A DNA stretch of 64,000 nucleotides from JAGRGG01 sp965217265 (GCA_965217265.1 CBDCHP010000002.1:1-64000), one strand, 5' to 3'; shown: positions 41,031 through 50,191, counted from the stretch's first letter. A program made the numbers and translations. The notes: generated by a model not told the origin, from the letters alone.

Positions 41031-42104
41031 ATGGCAACGACACGCTTTTGGCGGCTGGGGATGGGCGGCGGGTTCGCCCTGCCGCGGCCGGTTCGGGTCG
41101 GCGGCGGCGTCGTCGTCAGCCTCGCCGCCACCTTCCTCGGGCTTCTCTTCATCACCTTCATCATCGGCCGGGTGGTGCCGATCGACCCGGTGCTCGCCGT
41201 CGTCGGCGATCGGGCGAGCCAGGCGCAGTACGACGCGGCGCGAGCCGAACTCGGCCTCGACGAGCCGCTCCTCTATCAGTTCGGCATCTACGCCTGGGAC
41301 GTCGTGCGCGGCGACTTCGGCACCTCGCTCCTGACCGCCCGGCCGGTCGCCGAGGACATCGCCCGCGTCTTCCCGGCGACGCTCGAACTCGCCACCATCG
41401 CCATTATCATCGGCATCCTGCTCGGCGTTCCGGCCGGGGTCGTGGCCGCCGTCAAGCGCGACACCTGGATCGACCAGACGATACGCTTCCTAGGCTTGCT
41501 CGGCTACTCGATGCCGATCTTCTGGCTCGGGCTGATCGGCCTCCTCGTCTTCTACGGCCAGCTCGGCTGGGTGGGGGGGCCTGGGCGCTTGGACACGACC
41601 TACGTCTTCCTCTACGACCTCGACGTGCCGGCGAGGACCGGCGCCATCTTGATCGACACCGCCCTCGCGGGAGCTTGGGACATCTTCTTCAACGCGCTGA
41701 CCCACATCGTCCTGCCGGCCTCGATCCTGGGCTACTACTCGCTCGCCTACATCGCCCGGATGACGCGCAGCTTCATGCTGGAGCAGTTGAACCAGGAGTA
41801 CGTCACCACGGCGAGGGTGAAGGGCGTGCCCGAGCGCCGCGTCATCTGGGTGCACGCGCTCGGCAACATCCTCGTGCCGCTCATCACCGTCATCGGGCTC
41901 TCCTACGCCCAGTTGCTGGAGGGCTCGGTCCTGACCGAGACCGTGTTCGCCTGGCCGGGTTTGGGCCTCTACATCACCAACGCGCTGTTCTCCGCCGACA
42001 TGTCGGCCGTGCTCGGCGGCACGGTGGTGATCGGCCTCGTCTTCATCGGCATCAACATCTTCTCCGACCTGCTCTACCGGCTGCTCGATCCGCGGGCCAA
42101 ATGA
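41031..42104 (+). CDS. ABC transporter permease, DppB-like
   Basis: 357 aa with six transmembrane helices and the BPD_transp_1 loop (TARVKGVPERRVIWVHALGN, the EAA-like coupling segment). FGTSLLTARPVAEDIARVFP is also typical. It starts 10 bp after the binding-protein gene, and its stop overlaps the next permease start by 4 bp. Forms the channel with the DppC-like subunit. Confidence 0.94.
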   Translation: MATTRFWRLGMGGGFALPRPVRVGGGVVVSLAATFLGLLFITFIIGRVVPIDPVLAVVGDRASQAQYDAARAELGLDEPLLYQFGIYAWDVVRGDFGTSLLTARPVAEDIARVFPATLELATIAIIIGILLGVPAGVVAAVKRDTWIDQTIRFLGLLGYSMPIFWLGLIGLLVFYGQLGWVGGPGRLDTTYVFLYDLDVPARTGAILIDTALAGAWDIFFNALTHIVLPASILGYYSLAYIARMTRSFMLEQLNQEYVTTARVKGVPERRVIWVHALGNILVPLITVIGLSYAQLLEGSVLTETVFAWPGLGLYITNALFSADMSAVLGGTVVIGLVFIGINIFSDLLYRLLDPRAK

Positions 42105-43009
42105 TGGCGACCAACCTGCACGCTTGGCTCACCAGCGACACGCCCGCCTCGCGCGGCCACGCGCGGGTCGTGCAGAGCTACCTCATGTGGCTGGCGATCA
42201 GGCGCAACCCGCTGACGCTCTTGGGCCTCGCCATCATCCTCGTCCTCGTCCTGATGGCCGCGTTCGCGCCCTGGGTCGCGACGCACGACCCCTACGTGCA
42301 GAATCTGGGCGACCGGCTGCTGGCGCCGGGCGTGGGCGGGCATTGGCTCGGCACCGACGAACTCGGCCGCGACATCTACAGCCGCATCGTCTACGGCGCC
42401 CGCGTGACGCTCTACATCGTGGCGCTCGTCGCGCTGACCGCACCCCTGTTCGGCCTCGTCGTCGGCACGGCGGCGGGCTACTTCGGCGGCATCGTCGACA
42501 CCGTCTTGATGCGCATCACCGACATCTTCCTCGCCTTTCCCCGCCTGATCCTGGCGCTGGCCTTCGTCGCGGCGCTGGGCGCCGGGGTCGGCAACGCCAT
42601 CCTCGCCATCGCCTTCACCGCCTGGCCGCCCTACGCCCGCGTCGCGCGGGCCGAGACCCTGACCGTCCGAAACGCCGACTACATCGCGGCGGCCCGCCTT
42701 CAAGGTGCGGGCGATCTCCGCCTGATCTTCGGCCACGTCATGCCGATGTGCTTGGCATCCGTCATCATCCGGGTCACGCTCGACATGGCGGGCATCATCC
42801 TGACCGCGGCGGGCCTCGGTTTCCTCGGCCTCGGCGCGCAGCCGCCCTTGGCCGAGTGGGGGGCGATGATCTCCTCGGGCCGCAAGTTCCTCCTCGATTA
42901 CTGGTGGGTCGCGACCATGCCGGGGCTCGCCATCTTCATCGTCTCCTTGGCCTTCAACCTGCTCGGCGACGGCCTGCGCGACGCGCTCGACCCGAGGGGC
43001 GGAGCGTGA
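42101..43009 (+). CDS. ABC transporter permease, DppC-like
   Basis: 302 aa. The OppC-type N-terminal segment (RRNPLTLLGLAIILVLVLMA), HWLGTDELGRDIYSRIVYGA, six helices and the coupling loop AARLQGAGDLRLIFGHVMP are present. ATG 42101 overlaps the upstream stop (ATGA) and its own TGA overlaps the next GTG. Second channel subunit of the same importer. Confidence 0.94.
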   Translation: MMATNLHAWLTSDTPASRGHARVVQSYLMWLAIRRNPLTLLGLAIILVLVLMAAFAPWVATHDPYVQNLGDRLLAPGVGGHWLGTDELGRDIYSRIVYGARVTLYIVALVALTAPLFGLVVGTAAGYFGGIVDTVLMRITDIFLAFPRLILALAFVAALGAGVGNAILAIAFTAWPPYARVARAETLTVRNADYIAAARLQGAGDLRLIFGHVMPMCLASVIIRVTLDMAGIILTAAGLGFLGLGAQPPLAEWGAMISSGRKFLLDYWWVATMPGLAIFIVSLAFNLLGDGLRDALDPRGGA

Positions 43010-43848
43010 GCGAGACACAAACGCTCTTGAGCGTCGAGGATCTGCGGGTACGCTTCCACACCCGGACCGGGATCGTCGAGGCGGTGCGGGGCTTAGGCTT
43101 CGACCTCGGCCGCGAGCGCCTCGGCATCGTCGGCGAGTCGGGCTCCGGCAAGACGATGACCGGGCGCGCGATCCTGCGCCTGATCCGCCCGCCGGGCGAG
43201 GTGACGGCCAAGCGCCTGTCGTTCGCCGGGCTCGACCTCCTCAAGCTCTCCGAGCGCGAGATGCGAAAGGTTCGCGGCGAGCGCATCGCCATGGTGATGC
43301 AGGACCCGAAATACTCGCTCAACCCGGTGATGCGGGTCGGCGACCAGTTGATCGAGACGCTGCGCTTTCACAGCAGCCTCGGCCGTTCGGCCGCGCGCCA
43401 TAAGGCGCTGGAGATGCTGGAGGCGGTGCAGATCCGCGGGCCGGAGCGGGTGATGCGCGCCTACCCGCACGAGGTCTCGGGCGGCATGGGGCAGCGGATC
43501 ATGATCGCGATGATGCTGATCGCCGAGCCCGAGATCCTGATCGCCGACGAGCCGACCTCGGCGCTCGACGTCACCGTGCAGTTGGAGGTGCTGGCGATCA
43601 TGGACCGGCTGGTCAAGGAGCGCGGCATGGGCCTCGTCTTCATCAGCCACGACCTGAAGCTGGTCGGCACCTTCTGCGACCGGGTCTTGGTCATGTACGC
43701 CGGCAAGGTCGTCGAGGAGATCGCGGCCGACAAGCTGCACGAGGCGTCGCACCCCTACACGCGCGGCCTCCTCAACTGCCTGCCGAGCGTCGGCGGCGGC
43801 AAGGGGCCGCTCCCGGCCCTGGAGCGCGACGAGGCCTGGGCCTCGTGA
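43006..43848 (+). CDS. ABC transporter ATP-binding protein, DppD-like
   Basis: 280 aa ATPase. Walker A is GESGSGKT, the signature is SGGMGQRIMIAMM, Walker B is ILIADEPTSALD and the H-loop is FISHDLKLV. The signature has GGMGQR where GGMRQR/GGMQQR is commoner; probably harmless. There is an OppD/DppD-type C-terminal extension (HPYTRGLLNCLPS). GTG 43006 overlaps the upstream stop. Confidence 0.94.
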   Translation: MSETQTLLSVEDLRVRFHTRTGIVEAVRGLGFDLGRERLGIVGESGSGKTMTGRAILRLIRPPGEVTAKRLSFAGLDLLKLSEREMRKVRGERIAMVMQDPKYSLNPVMRVGDQLIETLRFHSSLGRSAARHKALEMLEAVQIRGPERVMRAYPHEVSGGMGQRIMIAMMLIAEPEILIADEPTSALDVTVQLEVLAIMDRLVKERGMGLVFISHDLKLVGTFCDRVLVMYAGKVVEEIAADKLHEASHPYTRGLLNCLPSVGGGKGPLPALERDEAWAS

Positions 43849-44606
43849 CCGAGGCGCCCACGATCGCGGTCGAGGATCTCTGCGTCGTCTTCGGCAAGGG
43901 CGAGGACCGCACCGTGGCGGTCGACAAGGTCAGCCTCGCCGTCGAGCACGGCGGCTCGTTCGGCCTCGTCGGCGAATCGGGCTCGGGCAAGTCGACCGTG
44001 CTCCGCGCGATCTGCGGTCTGGCGCCGGTCGAGGGCGGGCGGATCACGCTCGACGGCGCGGCCCCGCCCGAACCGCGCGACAAGGCGTTCGCCCGCCGGG
44101 TGCAGATGGTCTTCCAGGACCCCTACGGCTCCCTCCACCCACGCCACACGATCGACCACGTCCTCTCCGAGCCGCTCGCCATCCACAAGCTGGACGGACG
44201 CGAGGGGCGGGTGGTCAAGGCCCTGCGCGACGTCGGCTTGAACGCGTCCTTTCGCTTTCGCTTCCCGCACCAGCTCTCGGGCGGGCAGCGGCAGCGGGTC
44301 GCGATCGCGCGCGCGCTCATCCTGGAGCCGGAAGTCCTCCTCTTGGACGAGCCGACCTCGGCGCTCGACGCCTCGGTCCAGGCCGAAGTCTTGAACCTGC
44401 TGACGAAGATCCGCTCCGAGCGCAACCTCACCTATCTCTTCGTCAGCCACGACCTCGCCGTGATCGACCACATGTGCGACGACCTGCTGGTGATGCAGGG
44501 CGGCCGCGCCGTCGAGCGGGTGACGACGGGGGCGTTGGCGGCGGGCGAGGTGCAGGACGCCTATACCGAGCGGCTGCTCGAAGCGAGCGCCGGCTACGTC
44601 CGGTGA
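43845..44606 (+). CDS. ABC transporter ATP-binding protein, DppF-like
   Basis: 253 aa ATPase. Walker A is GESGSGKST, signature LSGGQRQRVAIARAL, Walker B VLLLDEPTSALD and H-loop FVSHDLAVI. QMVFQDPYGSLHPRHTI is typical of DppF/OppF. GTG 43845 overlaps the DppD-like stop by 4 bp. Last gene of the importer operon; the FAD oxidoreductase gene begins 37 bp later. Confidence 0.94.
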   Translation: MTEAPTIAVEDLCVVFGKGEDRTVAVDKVSLAVEHGGSFGLVGESGSGKSTVLRAICGLAPVEGGRITLDGAAPPEPRDKAFARRVQMVFQDPYGSLHPRHTIDHVLSEPLAIHKLDGREGRVVKALRDVGLNASFRFRFPHQLSGGQRQRVAIARALILEPEVLLLDEPTSALDASVQAEVLNLLTKIRSERNLTYLFVSHDLAVIDHMCDDLLVMQGGRAVERVTTGALAAGEVQDAYTERLLEASAGYVR

Positions 44607-44643
44607 GGGGTCCGGTGAGGGGCCGCCTTGATGACGGGGGGCG

Positions 44644-45774
44644 GTGAGCCGCCGTGACCTGGTCCTCGTCGGGGGCGGGCACGCCAACGTCGAGGTCCTG
44701 CGCGCGTTCGGCCGGCAGCCGCTGCCGGGCGTGCGGCTGACGCTGGTCGCGCGCGAGGTGCAAGCACCCTATTCCGGCATGGTGCCGGGGCTGATCGCCG
44801 GGCACTACCGCTTCGAGGAGGCGCACATCGACTTGGCGCGCTTGGCCGCGTCCGCCGGTGCCCGGCTGCTCGCGGCCGAGGCGGTGGGCCTCGATCCTGT
44901 GGCGCGCCGCCTGCACCTCAAGGACGGGGAGGACGTGCCCTTCGACTTGCTCGCCCTCAACACCGGCGGCACGCCCGCGGCGGCCTCCGTGCCCGATGCT
45001 CTCGATCACGCGATCGGCGTCAAGCCGGTCGACCGGCTGCTCGCCGCCTGGGAGCGGGTGCGGCGGGCGGCGGGCGAGGGGTACCGCCTCGTCGTCGTCG
45101 GCGGCGGGGCGGGGGGCGTGGAACTCGCGCTCGCCGCCGCGCACGCGCTTCAAGACGCGGGTGCGCAAACATCGCTCGTCACGGACGGCGCCGTGCTGCC
45201 GGATCTCCCGGAACGGGCGCGGCGGATCGTTCTCGAACGCGTGGCGGCGTTGGGCGTCGAGGCGCTGACCGGGCGGGAGGTGGTCCAAGTCGAGCCCGGC
45301 CGCATGCTGTGCCGGGGCGGGGCGACGGTCCCGTTCGACGCCCTGTTCTGGGCGACGGGCGTCGGACCGCCGGCGTGGCTGAAGGACACCGGCCTGCGCT
45401 TGAGCGGGCGGGGCTTCGTCGCCGTCGACGCCGCCTTGCGCTCGACCTCGCACGCCCACGTCTTCGCCGCCGGCGATGCCGCCGACGTCGTGGGCCTGCC
45501 CCGACCGAAGGCGGGGGTGTTCGCCGTCCGCCAGGGCGCCGCGCTGGCCCGCAACCTGCGCCGCACCCTCGAAGGCAAGCCGCCCGTCCCGGCGCCGATG
45601 CAGCGCGGCTACCTGCGCCTGATCGGCCTCGGCGACGGGCGCGCAGTCGCGGTGCGCGGGCGCTTCGTCGTCCAAGGGGCCTGGGTCTGGCGCTGGAAGC
45701 AGTGGATCGATCGGCGGTTCGTTGAACGCTTCGCGTGCGCTGGGCGCGCGGCCTTTTTCTCTTGTTTTTTATAA
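44644..45774 (+). CDS. FAD/NAD(P)-binding oxidoreductase of the SelD-associated type, C-terminus altered by a repeat
   Basis: 376 aa from GTG 44644. The N-terminal GGGHANVEVLRAFGRQPLPG and YSGMVPGLIAGHYRFEEAHI, the second dinucleotide site VVVGGGAGGVELALAAAH, and the FAD site HVFAAGDAADV match pyridine nucleotide-disulfide oxidoreductases found alone or fused ahead of selenide water dikinase (SelD). Homology ends at WVWRWKQWIDRRF; the remaining about 16 residues are translated from repeat copy 8. The original 3' end was therefore replaced, and whether a SelD domain once followed cannot be told. No selD is seen nearby. Confidence 0.8.
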   Translation: MSRRDLVLVGGGHANVEVLRAFGRQPLPGVRLTLVAREVQAPYSGMVPGLIAGHYRFEEAHIDLARLAASAGARLLAAEAVGLDPVARRLHLKDGEDVPFDLLALNTGGTPAAASVPDALDHAIGVKPVDRLLAAWERVRRAAGEGYRLVVVGGGAGGVELALAAAHALQDAGAQTSLVTDGAVLPDLPERARRIVLERVAALGVEALTGREVVQVEPGRMLCRGGATVPFDALFWATGVGPPAWLKDTGLRLSGRGFVAVDAALRSTSHAHVFAAGDAADVVGLPRPKAGVFAVRQGAALARNLRRTLEGKPPVPAPMQRGYLRLIGLGDGRAVAVRGRFVVQGAWVWRWKQWIDRRFVERFACAGRAAFFSCFL

Positions 45775-45866
45775 CTTGTTGCAGGACTTGGCCTCAACGT
45801 CGAGGCCAGCCTCGGACAAAGTAAAAAAAGAAAAAAGCCCGCGCGGCGAGCGCAACGCGAAGCGTT
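45725..45866. repeat. Dispersed hairpin repeat, copy 8
   Basis: About 142 bp between convergent genes. Left arm AACGCTTCGCGTGCGCTGGG (alpha-like); right arm read inward AACGCTTCGCGTTGCGCTCG (gamma). The core is in reverse orientation and divergent (ACTTGGCCTCAACGTCGAGG, CCAGCCTCGGACAAAG), without GTTAAC. The left arm is read in frame as the tail of the oxidoreductase. Confidence 0.9.
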
Positions 45867-46462
45867 CACTCCTCGACCGGAACAGCCACCTCGTTGCGCT
45901 TGAGCCAGGGCAGCGTCCAGGGCGGATCGTAGAAGTAGCCGACGGGCCGGCCAACCGGCCGGTAGGGGCTGTTTTGCAGCAGGCGCTTGAGGTCGGCCGC
46001 CTTGGCGTCGACTCGTGCCGGGCCGCGGGGGCCGGTGTAGCGCAGAACCGCCTCTGTGCGGGGGGGTACGTCGACGAGGTGGATGCGGGCGTCGGTCGGC
46101 TTGGGCGCGGTGGCGGGCGTGTAGGTCTTGGGCAGGAAGAAGCGCATCGTCGGGCCGATTTCGACCGGGGCGGTCATGGCGATCTTCTCCGGCTTCGTCG
46201 TGGCGACGGGGGCGGTCATCGCAATCTCGCTGGCCCCCTCGTTGGCGCCGCCGATGTAGGCGGCGAGGCAGCGAAAGGCGCCGTTCAGGCCGTTCGACAT
46301 GTCGGTCTCGGCGGCGACCCGCTCGCCGTAGCGGCGCACCTCGGCGTTGTTGCCGAGCTTGGCGATCACGTCGTAGGGCGGCTCTGGCGTGCCGGAGCGG
46401 TCGCCGAAGACGGAGCAGGCGGCGAGGAACAGGGAGGCCAGCACGGCGAGGTAGGGGCTCAT
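45866..46462 (-). CDS. SOUL-family heme-binding protein, lipoprotein-like
   Basis: 198 aa. The N-terminus MSPYLAVLASLFLAACSVFG has a lipobox (LAAC), so it is probably an outer- or inner-membrane lipoprotein. The SOUL/HBP domain shows YDVIAKLGNNAEVRRYGERV, EIAMTAPVATTKPEKIAMTA, MRFFLPKTYTPATAPKPTD and the terminal GYFYDPPWTLPWLKRNEVAV. SOUL proteins bind tetrapyrroles; in a bacteriochlorophyll producer this could be a heme or porphyrin carrier, but this is inference. ATG 46462 overlaps the upstream stop (ATGA). Confidence 0.88.
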   Translation of the reverse strand: MSPYLAVLASLFLAACSVFGDRSGTPEPPYDVIAKLGNNAEVRRYGERVAAETDMSNGLNGAFRCLAAYIGGANEGASEIAMTAPVATTKPEKIAMTAPVEIGPTMRFFLPKTYTPATAPKPTDARIHLVDVPPRTEAVLRYTGPRGPARVDAKAADLKRLLQNSPYRPVGRPVGYFYDPPWTLPWLKRNEVAVPVEE

Positions 46463-47007
46463 AGACTGCCCTTGGCGATGTCGGCGGCAACGGGCGGCGC
46501 GTCGGCCGCCTTCACCTCGGCGGCCTTGGCCTTGCCCTCCTCGAACAAGGAGCGAAAGCGCTTGCGCCAGCGGGCGGGGCTGAAGTCGAGGAAGGTGCCG
46601 CCGCTCTCCAGGTGCTCGACGAAGACGCGGCCCGTCGCGTAGGCCATGGCACCCGAGAGCAGCGCCACGCTGCCGCCGCCGACGACGCTGCCGAGGCCGG
46701 GGACGAGCTTGAAGAGGCTGCCGACCGAGGCCGCGACCGAGTAGGGGAGGACGCCGGCGATCAGCGTGGCGACGGCCGACGCGACGAGGTTCTTGCGAAA
46801 CGGCACGCCGTAGAGGCGGCTGAGCTGCCGCAGCATGTTGAAGACGACGCCGGTGACGGTGGCAATGTCGAGGACCGGCACCGGCACGAGGCCGACGGCG
46901 GCGGCGCTGACCACGCCTTGCATGACGATCGCGTCCGCCTCGTCGCGCAGGGCCTCGGGGTCGCGCGCCGGCGGTGTCGCCGTGGTGGTTGCTGCCGCCT
47001 CGTCCAT
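46459..47007 (-). CDS. DUF697 (YcjF-like) membrane-associated protein
   Basis: 182 aa. Two hydrophobic segments (VVSAAAVGLVPVPVLDIATV and ATLIAGVLPYSVAASVGSLF) and LVPGLGSVVGGGSVALLSGA resemble DUF697 proteins (YcjF/GTPase-associated family). ATG 47007 is used because the longer upstream frame has no homology. It overlaps the SOUL gene by 4 bp, so the two are one operon. Function unknown. Confidence 0.75.
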   Translation of the reverse strand: MDEAAATTTATPPARDPEALRDEADAIVMQGVVSAAAVGLVPVPVLDIATVTGVVFNMLRQLSRLYGVPFRKNLVASAVATLIAGVLPYSVAASVGSLFKLVPGLGSVVGGGSVALLSGAMAYATGRVFVEHLESGGTFLDFSPARWRKRFRSLFEEGKAKAAEVKAADAPPVAADIAKGSL

Positions 47008-47907
47008 CGCGTCGCTCGTCCTTGCTGGTCCCCAAGGGAAAACGGTCGGCACGCCCATAGGTTCACCGACCGGGGCGCACGCTAGCACGGCGTGGCTTAT
47101 TTTCCTAGATGGGCGCCGTCCGTTGGGCGGGTCGGAGGGGCGAATGCTAAACCGTTGACACAAAACATTTGTTTTTCGTTCTCGGCTTCTTGCGGTACGC
47201 GACAACGATGGCACAACCACCCTCTTCAGCGCCGCTGTACGCGACGGAGGGCGGAATTTCGCATCGTAGCTTAGGCGGTGTCCCGCCGTCCAGAAACTTG
47301 CCTCACGTTACGATCGAACTTTGGGAGAAGGTCGCCGTCGACCGGCCCGCCGTCGAGGCCGGCTCGCCGTGCTCGAAGCGGGCGGCGACTTCGCCTTCGA
47401 GGCCGGCGGCGGGGCGGCGAGGTGGTCACGCCCTTCGATCGAAGGGCGGCGGGGCTGCTCGGGGAGAGGAGCGTGAGGGTCGAGCCGTTGCGCGGCGACC
47501 GCGACGCGCCCGGTCAATGAGGTAGCTGTTCTCGATCGCGCCACGCCACGGCGCGAGGCCGCGTCGCCCGCCGCCGGTGGTCACGGACAATCGAGCCGAT
47601 GTCGTCTCGGGCGCGGCGGCGCGCAGAGCGCCCGGAGGCGCCGCGGGTTATCCGCGGCCCGGCCGCCGGGGGCGGCGCGGCGAGCGCAGAATACTGACGT
47701 CAGCTAAGTTGCAATTTAAAGATTTACTGGATTTGGCTACACACTCGACCAGTCGATAGGGCGCGAAGCGCCTATGTTGCAAGTCGTCCCACGCATCCGG
47801 AAAAATCTCGCCTTGCATGGAATCCGTCTTCTCAAGCACGAAGAAGCAAATTAGGCTCAGGCCCGTTGTGCGGCAATTTCACGGCTCATGAGTGAGGGTA
47901 TGAGGTC
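47008..47907. other. 900 bp without an assignable gene
   Basis: It holds a weak frame at about 47.2-47.5 kb (MAQPPSSAPLYATEGGISH; later, in another frame, VTPFDRRAAGLLGERSVRVE). This looks like decayed coding sequence with shifts, but I recognise no family. AT-rich patches at 47150-47190 and 47690-47760 may hold promoters; TGACGTCA (47696-47703) is a perfect palindrome. No RNA gene or repeat copy is seen. Confidence 0.4.
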
Positions 47908-49257
47908 ATGGCAATCATCAGCGGCAACTACAAGAACAACGTCCTGAACGGGACGCCCAGCAAAGACATCCTCGACGGCCGGGCCGGCGACGACGTCCTC
48001 AACGCCAAGGCGGGGCCCGACAGCCTCTACGGCGGCTCGGGCAACGACCGGCTCAACGGCGACGGCGGCTCGGACGCCCTCGACGGCGGCACCGGCGACG
48101 ACGTGCTCAACGGCGGGGCCGGCAACGACTACTTCCACGACGCGGCCGGCACCAACGTCTTCAACAGCGGCGCCGGGGTCGATGTCGCCGTGTTCGATAA
48201 GCCCGTGATCCTCTCGGGGCTTACGACGGGGGAGGTCGTCGCCTACTCGGGCGATCGGGCCTTCGACTGGTACTTCGACACCAGCGACGACGGCCCCAGC
48301 TTTCGACCCGAGGCGACCACCCAACTCGTCAACATCGAGAAGATCGTCGGCTCGTTTTCGCGAGACCTGTTCTACGACTTTCGCGGCAGCGATGATTTCA
48401 TCGACGCCCGCGGCGGCAACGACGAGATGTACGGCGGCGGCGGTAACGACCGGCTGCTCGGCGGGGGCGGCGCCAACACGATCTACGGCGGTGACGGCAA
48501 CGACGTCCTGCGCGCCCTGAACGGCAAGGACTGGATGGAGGGCGGCGACGGCGACGACCGGCTCGACGGTAAGGGCGGCGACGATCGGCTGCTCGGTGAC
48601 GGCGGCGAGGGTGAGACCGGCAACGACGTCCTGTCGGGCGGGAGCGGTAACGACTATCTCAACGGCGGCGCCGGCAACGATCGCCTCTTCGGCGGCGCCG
48701 GGGAGGACGGCTTGTTCGGCGACAAGGGCAACGATTATCTCGTCGGCGGGGCCGGCTCCGACCGCTTCAATGATATAGGCGGCAACGACATCTTCGTCGC
48801 CGACGCCGACGCGCCCGATCATTTCAGTTTTACCGTCAGCTACTTCGGCAACGAGATCGGCGTCGACCGGATCGACAACTTCACTGCGGCCGAGCACACC
48901 TTGGACTTCGATCTCATCTTCGACCAAGGCAAGGAAGGCGTCTTCATCGAGACGCGCGACTTCCTCGACAGCAACGACGACGGCTGGATCGGCGGCGCCG
49001 ATAGCGAGGTCCGGGTCCAGGGCGGCGACCTCGTCCTCGACATCGACGCGGTAGTCCAGCGCGCGATCGGCGTCGACACCAGCATTCAAGAGGTCGTGCT
49101 GACCGGTGCTGCCGCGGGCTTCGACGCCGATCGCATCGACTACGCGCTCAGCGACGTGACCGGTAATGCTTTCGTGCTCTCCTCAGTCGTCTTCGAGGAC
49201 GGCATCCGTCCCGGCCCGAACAACGCGCAGGACGTGCTCGACTGGTTCGGCGTCTGA
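47908..49257 (+). CDS. RTX (hemolysin-type calcium-binding repeat) protein
   Basis: 449 aa, strongly acidic. Glycine/Asp nonapeptides of the form GGxGxDxLx occur in two blocks (about residues 12-75 and 165-295; for example GGTGDDVLNGGAGNDYF and GGSGNDYLNGGAGNDRLFGG). They should form Ca2+-binding parallel beta rolls. The C-terminal about 130 residues lack repeats. No N-terminal signal peptide is present, so export by a type I system through the C-terminus is expected; no such system is in the window. ATG 47908 follows GAGGGTATGAGGTC. No enzymatic domain recognised. Confidence 0.9.
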   Translation: MAIISGNYKNNVLNGTPSKDILDGRAGDDVLNAKAGPDSLYGGSGNDRLNGDGGSDALDGGTGDDVLNGGAGNDYFHDAAGTNVFNSGAGVDVAVFDKPVILSGLTTGEVVAYSGDRAFDWYFDTSDDGPSFRPEATTQLVNIEKIVGSFSRDLFYDFRGSDDFIDARGGNDEMYGGGGNDRLLGGGGANTIYGGDGNDVLRALNGKDWMEGGDGDDRLDGKGGDDRLLGDGGEGETGNDVLSGGSGNDYLNGGAGNDRLFGGAGEDGLFGDKGNDYLVGGAGSDRFNDIGGNDIFVADADAPDHFSFTVSYFGNEIGVDRIDNFTAAEHTLDFDLIFDQGKEGVFIETRDFLDSNDDGWIGGADSEVRVQGGDLVLDIDAVVQRAIGVDTSIQEVVLTGAAAGFDADRIDYALSDVTGNAFVLSSVVFEDGIRPGPNNAQDVLDWFGV

Positions 49258-49307
49258 GATGCGCGGAGCGGCGGCCCTTCGGGGTCGCCGCCTACGCTCG
49301 CGCAGAT

Positions 49308-49505
49308 TTATTTGTCATAAGTTTGCTTATCGTATAATTCTGCCCCGATCACCCTGCCTAGCCCTCCGTCGTCGGAGGCGTCGAAGTAGGCGCTCGGCGG
49401 GACGCTCAGGGCCTTCTTGAACATGGTCGTGAAGCTGCTCGGCGTGGCGTAGCCGAGGTCGCGTGCGACGGTGGACACGGGCTCGGCGGTCGACTCCGGC
49501 CCACG
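49308..49505 (-). pseudogene. 3' fragment of an AraC-family regulator
   Basis: On the minus strand this reads EPVSTVARDLGYATPSSFTT then MFKKALSVPPSAYFDASD, the second helix-turn-helix of AraC proteins (usually ...GYxSxSxFxxxFKxxxGxxPxxY). It then runs to TAA at 49308-49310. Only the last about 60 codons remain; the regulatory domain and first HTH are absent and there is no start codon. It overlaps the promoter region of the next gene on the other strand. Confidence 0.7.
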
Positions 49506-49542
49506 TCAACCCGCGAAGCACCAGCGAGGAAGGAGGAGACCG

Positions 49543-50191
49543 ATGCGCCGGCCACCGCACGACGAACGCTGCGAGATCACGCGCCGCGACGCGCTGAAGA
49601 CGGCGGGGGCCGCCGGCGTCCTGGCACTCGTGGCACCCCGCCTCGCCCGGGCGCGGGCGGCGGCGTCGCCGGGGGAGATCGTGGCGGCGCTGCGCCGTGG
49701 CGGCCACGTCGTCTACTTTCGCCACGCCGCGACGACGCGCTCGGGCGTCGATCGGATCGAGTGGCCGCGCGCCCGCCAGCGGCCGCTCTCCGAGCGCGGC
49801 ATCGAGGGACTCGCGCCGGATCGGCGCGGCGTTTCAAGCGCAAAGCATCCCCGTCGGCGAGGTGCTGGCCAGCCCCTTCGCCCGCTGCCGCGACATGGCC
49901 GAGATCGCGTTTGGCCGCGTGGAGGAGCGCATGGAACTGCCCGGCCTCCTCTCCGACGCCGCCGGGCACCCCGAGCGCGCCGCCTACCTTGAGGATAGGC
50001 TCGCGACGCCGCCGGCGGACGGTACCAACCGGATCGTCGTCGCGCACCGATCGAACATCCAGACCGTCGCCGGGGTCGGCCTCGTCGAGGGCGAGGGCGT
50101 CGTCGTCGAACCGCTGGGCCGGGGCCGCTTTCGCGTGCTGGGCACGATGCGCCCGCGCGACTGGGAGGACGTCGACCCGCCGGCGCTCTAG
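49543..50191 (+). pseudogene. Histidine phosphatase-family protein with a Tat signal, frameshifted
   Basis: The first frame (ATG 49543, ribosome-binding site AAGGAGGAG) encodes a twin-arginine signal (CEITRRDALKTAGAAGVLAL) and HVVYFRHAATTRSGVDRIEW, which contains the phosphatase RH motif. Homology then moves to the next frame near 49807-49825 (SRRIGAAFQAQSIPVGEVLA, SPFARCRDMAEIAFG). It continues through the second catalytic His in RIVVAHRSNIQTV to TAG 50191. One indel would restore about 215 aa. Either a real inactivation or an assembly error. Predicted periplasmic if intact. Confidence 0.75.

Noticed and set aside
47155..47180. TTGACA near 47.16 kb as a PpsR-type operator
   Set aside because: No TGT/CGT lies 12 bases from the ACA in either direction, unlike the eight accepted sites.
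47908..49089. Long open frame on the minus strand opposite the RTX gene (about 410 codons)
   Set aside because: It is a mirror of the repeated Gly/Asp codons of the RTX protein, Val/Ala-rich with no family features. The plus-strand RTX reading has clear GGxGxD repeats.
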